This document shows, in pieces, positions 26,935 to 35,656 of a DNA stretch of 64,000 nt. The notes beneath the pieces are model-generated. The model did not search any database. It was not told where the DNA came from and saw nothing but the letters and a program-made list of their open reading frames with translations. Position 1 is the first letter of the stretch. The number at the start of each line of letters is the position of its first letter. The position numbers and the translations under genes are program-made. The stretch covers positions 7,093 to 71,092 of the forward strand of contig CAWJPF010000007.1 in NCBI GenBank assembly GCA_963844625.1, read 5' to 3'. This DNA comes from Palsa-504 sp963844625. GTDB taxonomy: Bacteria > Actinomycetota > Actinomycetes > Streptosporangiales > Streptosporangiaceae.

Positions 26935-27335
26935 TGCTCTGCCGCCGCCAAGATGAGAGTCCGGCTCGCCGCACGCGGCAGTGCGTCAGCCTGGACGCGT
27001 ACCAAGATATTCGCCGCCCTGCGGACCAGCGACCGGCCTTCGGCCGTTACGTCCTCCTCGGCCTCCATGCGTAGCGTGTCCGGCACACCGTCGCAAGATG
27101 CCAGGGCGAAACCGCCACTCAACCCGGCATTCGCCCAGTTACCGGCCGGGACTACCTGGCCCAGGATATGCGGCAGCGGGGCACGTTCCGCGATGTAGCT
27201 CAGCTGATCTGCCATGACTTGCGGTGAGCCGATCAGACGATGGAGAACCGACTCATCCAGCACGGTCACCAGGTCCGGTAGTCCGGGACGGTCCAGGATC
27301 TCTTGCCTGTCCAGCCGCGCTTTTACCATGTCCTC
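26919..27335 (-). pseudogene. C-terminal remnant of XRE/DUF5753 regulator
   Basis: From about EDMVKARLDRQEILDRPG to the stop the frame matches the C-terminal DUF5753 half of XRE-family regulators (LDESVLHRLIGSPQVMADQLSYIAE, QVVPAGNWANAGLSGGFALAS). The N-terminal helix-turn-helix and the start are missing: upstream of 27335 similarity stops abruptly and a PhyH gene piece begins on the other strand. It therefore cannot bind DNA as is. Confidence 0.8.
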
Positions 27336-27336
27336 T

Positions 27337-27633
27337 GCTCGGGCCGTGCCTGGCTCCCACCGTTGCGGCCAGTCGGCCCGTGAGGCGCTGGCCGACCCGG
27401 CCGCGGCCCATCCCGGCGAGGTCGAGCTCATCGCCCCGGCCGGCACCGTCGTGGTCTTCAATAGCCATCTGTGGCACGGCGGCACCCAGAACCACACCGG
27501 CCAGCCGCGCCGCGCCCTGCACTCCTACTTCACCCGCCGGGCCAACCGGCAGCAACTCGATCAGCAGAAGTACCTCCGCCCCGAAACCCTAGCCGCCCTG
27601 AGCCCGGCCGCCCGCTTCATCCTGGACGTCTAG
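27337..27633 (+). pseudogene. C-terminal remnant of a phytanoyl-CoA dioxygenase-like (PhyH) gene
   Basis: The frame reads ARAVPGSHR, then APAGTVVVFNSHLWHGGTQN and RRALHSYFTRR, matching the last third of PhyH-type Fe(II)/2-oxoglutarate oxygenases: the second metal His is in HLWHGG and the 2-oxoglutarate Arg in RRALH. The N-terminal two thirds, with the first His-x-Asp, are absent. It begins exactly where the DUF5753 remnant ends. Confidence 0.8.
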
Positions 27634-27797
27634 GCCGGATTGCCCGAGATGCCGGCCGCGCTCGGCGTGCCCGGCCCGATGATCTCTGGTAGCCAGCGAG
27701 ATTCGCACATATTATCGCTCCGGTATCCTTGCGGTCAGAACCGGTTTTCGCTATCCTGTTCTATAGACAGACCATCCTTCCGAACGGGCGGTGGTGC

Positions 27798-29985
27798 ATG
27801 CCCCGAGGACCAGCTCCCGCAAACCCCGGCCCGGGCCAGGCCCCGAGCGCGGGCGCGCCCGGCGACCCGCAGCCCGACCCCACCTGGGGCTGGGACGTCG
27901 CGGGTAATCCCATCGACGAGGCCGGCGGCTGGCGTCCCGTCCCGTCCGGGACGGACCCGATGGCCGACCCGGAGCAGTGGGAAGCGTGGCTGGCCGCGGG
28001 GCCGGGAGCAGGCGCCGCCCGATCCCGAGCAGGATCCCGGGTGGTGCCCGGATCCGGCGGATCCGGCGCTGCCCTTCGACGTGGACCTGAATGAGCTGCG
28101 GGCGGAGTCGCGGCGGATCGCCGCGGCCAGGGCCGGGGAGCAGGCCGCCGAGGCGCAGTGGGCGGCGCGGCAGGACCCGGACGCGGACGTGCCGCAGGTC
28201 GGGGTGAAGGTCGGGCGGCGGGGGCCGGGGATGCCGGGGTCAGCGGCGCGGGTCCCGGGTGCGTACGCCGGCCCGGCGGGCGGGTTCGGGGCGGGGCAGC
28301 CGCTGGACGTCGCGCCCGGCGGCGGGGTCCTGCTCAGCTTCGCCGCGGACGCCGCCGGGGACGGTGACCGGTTCACCGGGGCCTGCGATGATGAGCTGAC
28401 CGGGATCATCTGCGCGCTGGACCGCGCCGAGGCCGCCGCGTGTTCTCTGAAGCACGCGGCGCTGGCCGCGTTCCTGCGCCGCCGCCCCTACCCCGGCTGC
28501 GCGGTAGAAGGCGCGGCGGAGCTGCCCGCGGGCCGCGATGAGTTCGCCGGGGATGAGATCGCCCAGCTGCTCGCCGAGGGCCGCGGGACCGCCGAGGCGA
28601 TGCTGGACCTGGCCCGGGACCTGGAAGTCCGCCTGCCCGGCACTAAGGCCGCGTTCCGGGCCGGGACGCTGCGGCATTCCAAGGCGCAGATCATCGCGTG
28701 GGCGACCGCCGCGCTGGATCCCGGCGAGGCGCGGGCGGCGGAGGACAAGGTGCTGGGCCGGGCCGGGCGGCTGACCCCGGGCGGGCTGCGGTCCGCGATC
28801 GCCCGCGCGGTGATGGAAGTCGCCCCGGACAAGGCCCGCAAACGACGCGAGCAAGCCGCCAAGGACGCCCGGGTGCAGCGGTGGGCCGAAGATTCGGGGA
28901 ACGCGGCGCTGGCCGGGCGGGAACTGCCGCCCGATGAGGTGCTCGCGGTGGATCAGCGGATCTCCTGGTGGGCCCGCCAGCTGAAGAAAGCCGGCCTGAC
29001 CGGCAGCATGGACGAACTGCGCGCCCGCGCCTACCTCGACCTCCTGCTCGACAAAGACTCCCGCCCGACCACCCCCGCCCCCCCTCCCGCCAGCGACGGC
29101 ACGAGCGGCGACGAGCCCGGCGGTCCGGGGTCCGGCGGGTCAGGACCCCCGGACCGGCCGGACCCGCCGGACCCGCCGGACCCGCCGGCCCCGGCCGCCC
29201 CGATGACGCCGCCGGGGGCGGGCGTGCGGCCGGCCGGGTTCGTGGGGCGGCTGCACCTGACCGTGCCGCTGGCGACCCTGCTCGGTCTCGCGGACCGGCC
29301 CGGGGAGATCCCGGGCCTGGGCCCGGTCGACCCGTGGCTCGCCCGCGACCTGGCCCGCGCCGCCGCCGCCAACCCCAAGACCACCTGGTGCCTGTCGGTA
29401 ACCGACGGGCAAGGACACGCGATCGGGCACGGCTGCGCCCGGCTCGCACCCGACAACCAGCGCCACCGCCCGCCGGAACCAGGAGAACCCCAGGCGCCCG
29501 GCGGACGCCCGCCTGACCCGCCCGGCCAGGCCAGCCGGGACGGGCCAGGAGTCACCTTCACCCCGGACGCCCGGGCCGGGCCACCCGGCGGGTACGGCAC
29601 CTGGCGGTTCACCACCGGCATCGCCGGCCAGCGGGACCTGCTGTTCGCGCTCGACCCGATCGCCACCCAGACCTGCGACCACCGGTTCGAGGCCGCCGGG
29701 CACGACCCGGGGCGCAAGCTGCGGCACCTGGCCCAGATCCGGCACGCCACATGCACCGCCCCGACCTGCCGGCGGCCCTCCACCCAGGCCGACTTCGAGC
29801 ACAACACCCCCTACGAAGCCGGCGGCCGGACCTGCCTGTGCAACGGCGGCCCTAAATGCCGCCACGACCACCGGCTCAAACAGCACCCCAAATGGAAAGT
29901 CGAACAGATCACCCCGGGAACCTTCCGGTGGACCACCCCGTCCGGCCGGAGCTTCACCACCGAACCCACCCGCTACCCCATCTAA
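27798..29985 (+). pseudogene. 13E12/DUF222 HNH endonuclease-like gene with a frameshift
   Basis: The N-terminus (ATG 27798, MPRGPAPANPGPG to MADPEQWEAWLAA) is in one frame and the rest (from GREQAPPDPEQDPGW, about 28005) in another, so a 1-base indel lies in 27985-28010. The main part has the DUF222 helical region (ALDRAEAAACSLKHAALAAF, GTLRHSKAQIIAWATAAL), a long Pro-rich linker, and a C-terminal HNH region (CTAPTCRRPSTQADFEHN, CRHDHRLKQHPKW). These are frequently mobile, multi-copy genes of actinomycetes. Without a downstream restart the protein would be truncated. Confidence 0.8.
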
Positions 29986-30114
29986 CCGAACCCGCCCGCT
30001 ACCCCGTCTGACGGGCCGGGCGGGAACCGGGCGCAGGACGCGTCACAGAGCGCTTGCCCGGAATCGGCTGGGACCCCCGTTCTGGACCAGGCGAGACCCC
30101 GGGCCCGGTTCCGG

Positions 30115-30470
30115 TCACAGTCCCCAGAACGGTCCGGACAGCCCGACGCCACGAAAGTAGTCTGCGGCCTCAGACGGTTCCTTTCTGGTGTAGCCGCGCT
30201 CCAGGCGCCCGTCGTACCAGTGCGCGGCGAACCGCCACAGCGTGCTGAGGTCCATCACGTACCCGCGAGCCGGGCCAGTGGCCTCCAGCCAGGTATCGAC
30301 GCAGCCCGTAGAGCAGAACAGCCGCTGGTGCCGGCACGTATGCACGACGTCGTCCCACATCCGCGGGGCGGGCACAAGGAAATGCGCGACCTGGCCGCCG
30401 TCCGGCGGACGCCGCGATCCGGCGTTCCAGGCCAGCGGGCGCCCGCACGCGGACTTCGGTGGTGCTCGGC
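30115..30470 (-). pseudogene. C-terminal remnant of a MerB-like alkylmercury lyase
   Basis: The last about 115 residues (FLVPAPRMWDDVVHTCRHQR, FCSTGCVDTWLEATG, RGYVMDLSTLWRFAAHWY, GLSGPFWGL) resemble the C-terminal domain of organomercurial-lyase-like proteins, including the Cys-containing FCS segment. The N-terminal half is missing: the frame runs backwards into a start region for another gene on the plus strand. Family assignment is from memory of conserved segments. Confidence 0.6.
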
Positions 30471-30501
30471 ATACCGGGTCCTGGCTGGGCGGAGCAGCTT
30501 C

Positions 30502-30792
30502 ATGGCGATCGACTCTCTCGCCCTCGACGAGGACCAGCGGGCCCTGCAAGCCAACCTGCGCGCCTTCCTCGCCGAACAGCTCTCCTCCGCCGCCTTGCGC
30601 AGCTCGCTGGACGGCGTAACCGGATACGACCCCGCGCTGCACACCCGCCTGGCGACCGAGCTCGGCCTGACCGGATTGACGATTCCCGAGAAGTTCGGCG
30701 GCCTTGGCCTGTCGCAGGCTTGTCCTCGTCAGCTCCCGCCGCGAGGAACAGCGCCCGCGTGTAATCGGCAGTCTGGAGAAGGCCGGGAATGA
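30502..30792 (+). pseudogene. N-terminal remnant of an acyl-CoA dehydrogenase
   Basis: ATG at 30502 with GGAG about 9 bases before it. Residues 1-73 (LALDEDQRALQANLRAFLAE, LATELGLTGLTIPEKFGG) match the N-terminal helices of acyl-CoA dehydrogenases. After GLGLSQA (about 30720) the similarity ends and 23 unrelated residues follow to a stop. FAD and substrate domains are absent. Confidence 0.8.
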
Positions 30793-30935
30793 TCAGCGGC
30801 CCCCCGCGTCGTCCGTGTCACCCGCGCATGTCTGCCCGCGGGCTTGCCCAGAATCGCCGCGTGCGCGGCCTCGGGGCCATCACAGCCGTTCTCGTTCCAT
30901 GCGGGCGGACAGGCGGATGGCCGGACGACGAAGGT

Positions 30936-30959
30936 AATTACCTCCTCCAGTAGTTACTA
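30936..30959. promoter_or_regulatory. Motif B-like operator, copy 4 (one good arm)
   Basis: The right arm GTAGTTACTA (30950-30959) is identical to copy 1; the left arm AATTACCTCC matches 6 of 10; the spacer is TCCA. About 240 bases upstream of the enoyl-CoA hydratase. The surrounding 30793-31196 has no gene. Confidence 0.5.
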
Positions 30960-31010
30960 GTTTTTGTTATCTGCCCCTGATGTGAGTGTAGAGAACATTC
31001 CGTCATAGAT

Positions 31011-31034
31011 TGCACCCTACTAGAGTTGTTACTA
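31011..31034. promoter_or_regulatory. Motif B-like operator, copy 5 (one good arm)
   Basis: The right arm GTTGTTACTA matches copy 1 at 9 of 10; the left TGCACCCTAC matches 5 of 10; spacer TAGA. With the preceding copy it could form a two-site regulatory region for the hydratase-MaoC operon. Confidence 0.45.
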
Positions 31035-31196
31035 TTCAGCTTCGAATGTTAGACTGCCATCTGGCGCCGAGCCGCGAACCAGGTCGCAGGATGCTCAGGT
31101 GACCAGCATAAAAGTCCTGGCCGGAGCGACCTGGGATCGGCGGTTTCTTGCGCTGACCTCGCGACACCGCCATCCCGCAACGACACGAGGAGCCCG

Positions 31197-32006
31197 ATGG
31201 ACTGGTCCGCGTACTCCAGGCTCACCTTCGACTACCCGGCCGACGGCGTGCTGCTGATCAAGATCAACAGGCCGGATCGGCTCAACGCGATGGACGAGGT
31301 GCTGCACACCGAGCTCAGTCGGGTCTGGCTCGATGTCGACAAGGACAGCGGGTGCCGGGCCGTGGTCATCACCGGTGCGGGCCAGGCTTTCTCGGCTGGC
31401 GGGGACTTCGAGATGGTGGAGGCCACCCTCGGCAGCTTCAGGGTCGTCTCGCGGCTGCTGCAGGAGGCCGCCGAGATCGTTTACAACATCACCAACTGCA
31501 CGAAGCCGATCATCTCGGCGATCAACGGGACCGCCGTCGGCGCCGGCCTGGCGGTGGCCCTCACCGCCGACATAAGCATCGCGGCCGAGAGCGCCCGGCT
31601 TACCGACGGTCACCTCAAGCTCGGCGTGGCCGCCGGGGATCACGCGGCGATCATCTGGCCGTTGTTGTGCGGCCTGGCCAAGGCTCGTTACTACTTGCTG
31701 ACGAGCAGTTTCATCGACGGCCGCGAGGCTGAGCGGATCGGCCTGGTGAGCAAGTGCACACCGGACGACGAGCTCATGCCCACGGCGCTGCGGGTCGCCG
31801 AGGACCTGGCCGCCGGCCCGCGCCGGGCTATCGCCGCGACCAAAAGGACTCTGAACCACTGGGTCCGCGCCGCGGGCCCGATCTTCGAGTCCTCGCTCGC
31901 CCTGGAGATGCTCGGTTTCTTCAGCGAAGATGCTCGTGAGGGGCTGGATGCCATGCGCGAGAAGAGGAGGCCGAAATTCCCGTCGAGCCTGGGCACCGAA
32001 ACGTGA
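31197..32006 (+). CDS. Enoyl-CoA hydratase/isomerase
   Basis: A 269-residue crotonase-fold enzyme. It shows LIKINRPDRLNAMDE, GAGQAFSAGGDFEMVE (CoA and oxyanion-hole loop) and GTAVGAGLAVALTADISIAAE. LGVAAGDHAAIIWPLLCG has Asp-His where many hydratases have the second Glu, so a specialised reaction such as ring hydrolysis is possible (some crotonases act as C-C hydrolases in steroid degradation). ATG at 31197 with GAGGAGCCCG upstream. Its stop overlaps the MaoC gene start by 4 bases. Confidence 0.92.
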   Translation: MDWSAYSRLTFDYPADGVLLIKINRPDRLNAMDEVLHTELSRVWLDVDKDSGCRAVVITGAGQAFSAGGDFEMVEATLGSFRVVSRLLQEAAEIVYNITNCTKPIISAINGTAVGAGLAVALTADISIAAESARLTDGHLKLGVAAGDHAAIIWPLLCGLAKARYYLLTSSFIDGREAERIGLVSKCTPDDELMPTALRVAEDLAAGPRRAIAATKRTLNHWVRAAGPIFESSLALEMLGFFSEDAREGLDAMREKRRPKFPSSLGTET

Positions 32007-32503
32007 GTGCCGATGGTGGCAGCCTTGCCGTCAGCCAGATCGACCAGCTGTACTTCGAGGACCTGCCGCTGGAGCAGAAGTTCGTCACGTCGGGGCGCAC
32101 GATCACCGAGGCGGACGTGGTCGCGTTCGCGGGCCTGTCCGGTGACTTCAACTCGCTGCACGTGGACGAGACCTTCGCCGCCGCCACTGGATTCGGCGGG
32201 CGGATCGCACACGGGTTGCTCGTGCTGTCGGTGGCGTCGGGATTGACCACCCGCCTGCCGGTGCTTCACGCGCTGCAGCCCTCTCTGCTGGGCATGACCG
32301 AGGTAACGTGCCACTGGCTGGCCCCGACTCGCATCGGCGACACAATTCGCGTGGAGCTGACATTCATCGGGGCGCAGCTCACCCGGAGCGGCACGCGCGG
32401 GCGGGTCACGGAGCGGCGGGTAGTGCTCAACCAGGACGACGTCACGGTCATCGACAGTCAGTGGACGCTCCTCGTCGCCACCCGTCCGGCCGCCGGGGAG
32501 TGA
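32003..32503 (+). CDS. MaoC-like (R)-enoyl-CoA hydratase
   Basis: 166 residues with the hotdog-fold MaoC signature: TSGRTITEADVVAFAGLSGDFNSLHVDE carries the hydratase Asp and His (DFNSLH), followed by GFGGRIAHGLLVLSVASGL. GTG start overlapping the upstream stop. MaoC hydratases add water to a 2-enoyl-CoA with (R) stereochemistry; in steroid side-chain pathways similar proteins pair with DUF35 partners, and a DUF35 domain exists here at 4772. Convergent with the SDR at 32570. Confidence 0.92.
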   Translation: MSADGGSLAVSQIDQLYFEDLPLEQKFVTSGRTITEADVVAFAGLSGDFNSLHVDETFAAATGFGGRIAHGLLVLSVASGLTTRLPVLHALQPSLLGMTEVTCHWLAPTRIGDTIRVELTFIGAQLTRSGTRGRVTERRVVLNQDDVTVIDSQWTLLVATRPAAGE

Positions 32504-32569
32504 CCTGGGTCATCCCCCGGTCAGGCTAACAGGTATTCATCCTCCGGTCAGGTGTGCCGGTACCACCGG

Positions 32570-33334
32570 TTAGGTGTGCAGATAATAGCCACCGGAGACG
32601 CACAGGACCTCGCCGGTGATGAAGCTCGCCCGGTCGCTCGCGAGGAACGCGACGGCGTTGGCGACGTCCTGGGGCTGGCCGACGCGGCCAAGGGGCGTCT
32701 GCCGGGCCATCTCCTCGACGTACTCCTCCCCGTAGATCTTGCCGAGGAACGGGTTCCACGCCAGCCCGGGGGCCACCGCGTTCACGCGGACGCCGTGGGG
32801 TGCGGCCTCCATGGCCGCGGCCCGGGTAAAACCCGTGATCCCAGCCTTGGCCGCGGCGTAATGTGACTCGCCTTCGCCCGTGCGCATCCAGCCGGCGATC
32901 GACGACATATTGACAATGGCGCCCCGGGTCCCCAGGTCGCGCATGACGTTCAGGGCCCGCCGGGTGACCATGAACGGCCCGGTAAGACTGACGTCCAGAA
33001 CCTGGCGCCAGGTATCTGTGGGCATCTCGTACAGCGAAGCCAGCATGTTGATGCCGCTGTTGTTTACGACGATATCGAGCCGTCCGTACTTCTCAGCGAC
33101 GCCGTTGATGACCTCGTCGATGCTCGCCTCCTCCCGCACGTCGAGCGGGACGCCGGTGACCTCCTGGCCGGTCTCGTGAGCGATATCCGCCGCGACCTTC
33201 GCGGTTCGCTCCGGATGCTGGTCGGACAGGACCACCGTCGCCCCTTCGCGGGCGAAGGTCCTGGCGACCGCCTGCCCGATTCCGGCACCAGCCGCCGCCG
33301 TCACGAAGACCACCTTGTCGGAGAACTCCATCAT
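32570..33334 (-). CDS. Short-chain dehydrogenase/reductase
   Basis: A 254-residue classical SDR: TAAAGAGIGQAVARTF cofactor loop, VVNNSGINM (NSG variant of NAG), catalytic Ser in VNMSSIAGW and YAAAK. Typical C-terminus GEVLCVSGGYYL. It follows the fused acyl-CoA dehydrogenase by 37 bases and ends the operon starting at 36463. A role in oxidising a beta-hydroxyacyl-CoA is the natural guess from the context. Confidence 0.92.
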   Translation of the reverse strand: MMEFSDKVVFVTAAAGAGIGQAVARTFAREGATVVLSDQHPERTAKVAADIAHETGQEVTGVPLDVREEASIDEVINGVAEKYGRLDIVVNNSGINMLASLYEMPTDTWRQVLDVSLTGPFMVTRRALNVMRDLGTRGAIVNMSSIAGWMRTGEGESHYAAAKAGITGFTRAAAMEAAPHGVRVNAVAPGLAWNPFLGKIYGEEYVEEMARQTPLGRVGQPQDVANAVAFLASDRASFITGEVLCVSGGYYLHT

Positions 33335-33371
33335 CTGCTCCAGTCATTTCCGCCGGTTGAAGAGCGCATTG

Positions 33372-35633
33372 CTAGCAGGTTCCGGTGATGAGCTGCCACG
33401 CCCGCATCGGGCCGGTCATGGCGTCCGCGCCCAGCCGCTGAGCCCATCGCATGGCCGTCCCGTCACTTGCCTCCCACTCCCACAGCCGTCGAGTGAATCG
33501 CTGCAGTGGGTACTCCATCGTCACGCCGATGGCCCCGTGAACCTGATGCGCCAGCCGGGCGCCCAGGATCGCCGCCTCCCCGGCCAGCGTGCGGGCCGCG
33601 CAGACCAGCGCGAGATCAAGCTGCGGGTCATCGTGCTCGCCCAGCGCGGCCTGGGCGGCGTCCACCACCACGGCCACCCGCTGCGCCTCTGAGGCCAGCC
33701 TGGCCAGGTGCGTCTGCACCGCCTGGAACCGGGCGATCGGCTGCCCGAACTGAACGCGCTGGCCGGCGTAGACGATCGTCAGCTCCACCGTCCGTTGCAG
33801 GGCAGCGGCCATACCCACCGCGGCGGCGAGGGCACGCCGCCTGCTCAGCATCTCCACGGCGGCCTCGTATCCGATGCTGGCCGGCGCCAGCTCGGCGACG
33901 GGCACGCGATCCAGGCGGACCCTGCGGGCCACCGGTTCCCCGGCGGTGTTGGCCGCGCCCGCGGGGAGCCCTAGGGGGGCCACGGCCACGGTCGCCACCA
34001 GCAACTGCCCGTCCTGGCGCACCGGCACGACGAGCGTCGTGGCCGCCTCGGGCCAGGCCATGCTCTCCAGGGTGCCGGTGAGGACGCGGCCGCGGCCCGA
34101 CCCCTCAAGCCGGGTGTCGCCCGCGGCCGTCACGGCCAGGTGATCGCTCCAGGGAAAGGTGAGCCGGGCCTGGCGGAGCAGCCATCCCGCAAGGATCGGG
34201 CCTTCGATGACGGGCAGGCTCAGCCCGGCGTAGGCCGCGCCTCGCAGTACGTCGAGCGCGTCGTTCAGGCTGCCACCGCTGCCGCCGAGCTGTTCCGGGA
34301 CGCTCACGCCGAGAAATCCCGAGGCCTGGAAGGAATCCAGCAACCGCACCGATAGCGGATCGGCCCGGCCACGTGGCACCGACCGCAGGCCCCGGTCGCC
34401 GTCCAGCGACGTCGCCTGGTCGAACACGGTCGCCGCCAGCGGTGACCGGAGCGCCCAGCTCTTCCGCGTACTGGCCCAGCCCGGCAGCTGACGGCCGATC
34501 AGCACGCGGAGCACCTCGTTGGTGCCCCCGGCGGTGGTGAAAACCGGCGACCGGAGCCGGTTGATGTCGAGGAATTCACGGAATCTCTCGGCGTTGGCCC
34601 CGGACCTGATCTCCTCGTAGCGATAGCGCCATAGCTCGTCGACGAGCAGCTGCTCGAGCTCGGTACCGAGATCCTTGGCCATGGCCGCCTCGGCGACCGG
34701 GGAGCCGCCCCGGTCGACCATGCGCGCGATCGAAAGCGACATCAGCCGCAGGCCGATCTGCTGGGAGATGATCCTCCCGATCAGCTCGGCGCCCGGCCCA
34801 GCCGCGTCGATCTCGCTCCTGGACTGGACGAAGGACTCAAGCAGCGGGAACGTCGACAAGTACCGTTCTGGGCCGGCCCGTTCCAGGGCGAGCTCGGCGG
34901 TCAGCTGCTGCCAGCCCGTGCCCTCCTCGCCCACGAGCCAGTCGTCGGGAGCGAACACCTCATCGATGACAACCTCGTTGAAGTGCCGCTCACCGTCCAT
35001 GCCCTCGATCGGCTCCACGGACAGTCCCGGTGCGCCGGCGGGCACGATGAGCAGGCTCAGCCCCTCGTGCTTGCGGCCACCGCCGTCGCTCGTCCGGCAC
35101 AAGATCTCGAAGTAGTCGGCGCGGTCCGCGTCCGTGGTCCAGATCTTGCGTCCGGTAATCAGCCATCCGCCGGGCACCTTCCGGGCCCGCGTTCGCACCG
35201 AAGCCAGGTCCGAGCCGGCGTCAGGCTCGCTGAACCCGCCCGCCATCAGACAGCGACCGGCGGCGATCCGCGGCAGCAGTTCCGAGCGCAGCGACTCGGG
35301 CCCGTTGCGCAGCAGGCTCGGCGCTGTCTGGCGGTCCGCGGTCCAGTGCGCCCCGAGAGGCGCCCCGGCCGCCAGCAGTTCGGAGACCACAAGACAGCGC
35401 TCAACGCCCGATCGGGCCGAGCCCCCGTACCGCTTCGGAATGGTCATGCCCACCCAGCCGTGCCGGGCCAGATCCTCGCTGAAGGCCCGGTCGAAGCCGC
35501 CGCGGGTCGGGCTCTCGGCTGAGGGCTCGAAGGGCTTGGCCCGCGCGAACCGGCGGACTTCGAGCATCAGCAGGCGCTCATCTTCCGTCAGGGTCACCGG
35601 GTCGAAGTCGAGCGCGGATCCGGGATGGCTCAT
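33372..35633 (-). CDS. Two-domain fused acyl-CoA dehydrogenase
   Basis: 753 residues, twice the normal length. Residues about 1-395 form a full acyl-CoA dehydrogenase (GGFSEPDAGSDLASVRTRA, KIWTTDADRADYFEIL, TAGGTNEVLRVLIGRQLPGW). Residues about 415-753 form a second, weaker one (FLGVSVPEQLGGSGGSLND; C-terminal VHGAIGVTMEYPLQRFTRRL). Fused or paired enzymes of this kind act on bulky steroid or bile-acid side-chain CoA esters (family knowledge, FadE34 type). In domain one the EGT motif reads GGT. The second half may be structural. 23 bases after the CoA-transferase beta gene. Confidence 0.92.
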   Translation of the reverse strand: MSHPGSALDFDPVTLTEDERLLMLEVRRFARAKPFEPSAESPTRGGFDRAFSEDLARHGWVGMTIPKRYGGSARSGVERCLVVSELLAAGAPLGAHWTADRQTAPSLLRNGPESLRSELLPRIAAGRCLMAGGFSEPDAGSDLASVRTRARKVPGGWLITGRKIWTTDADRADYFEILCRTSDGGGRKHEGLSLLIVPAGAPGLSVEPIEGMDGERHFNEVVIDEVFAPDDWLVGEEGTGWQQLTAELALERAGPERYLSTFPLLESFVQSRSEIDAAGPGAELIGRIISQQIGLRLMSLSIARMVDRGGSPVAEAAMAKDLGTELEQLLVDELWRYRYEEIRSGANAERFREFLDINRLRSPVFTTAGGTNEVLRVLIGRQLPGWASTRKSWALRSPLAATVFDQATSLDGDRGLRSVPRGRADPLSVRLLDSFQASGFLGVSVPEQLGGSGGSLNDALDVLRGAAYAGLSLPVIEGPILAGWLLRQARLTFPWSDHLAVTAAGDTRLEGSGRGRVLTGTLESMAWPEAATTLVVPVRQDGQLLVATVAVAPLGLPAGAANTAGEPVARRVRLDRVPVAELAPASIGYEAAVEMLSRRRALAAAVGMAAALQRTVELTIVYAGQRVQFGQPIARFQAVQTHLARLASEAQRVAVVVDAAQAALGEHDDPQLDLALVCAARTLAGEAAILGARLAHQVHGAIGVTMEYPLQRFTRRLWEWEASDGTAMRWAQRLGADAMTGPMRAWQLITGTC

Positions 35634-35656
35634 GCGGGCTCCAGCATCGGTTGCGG

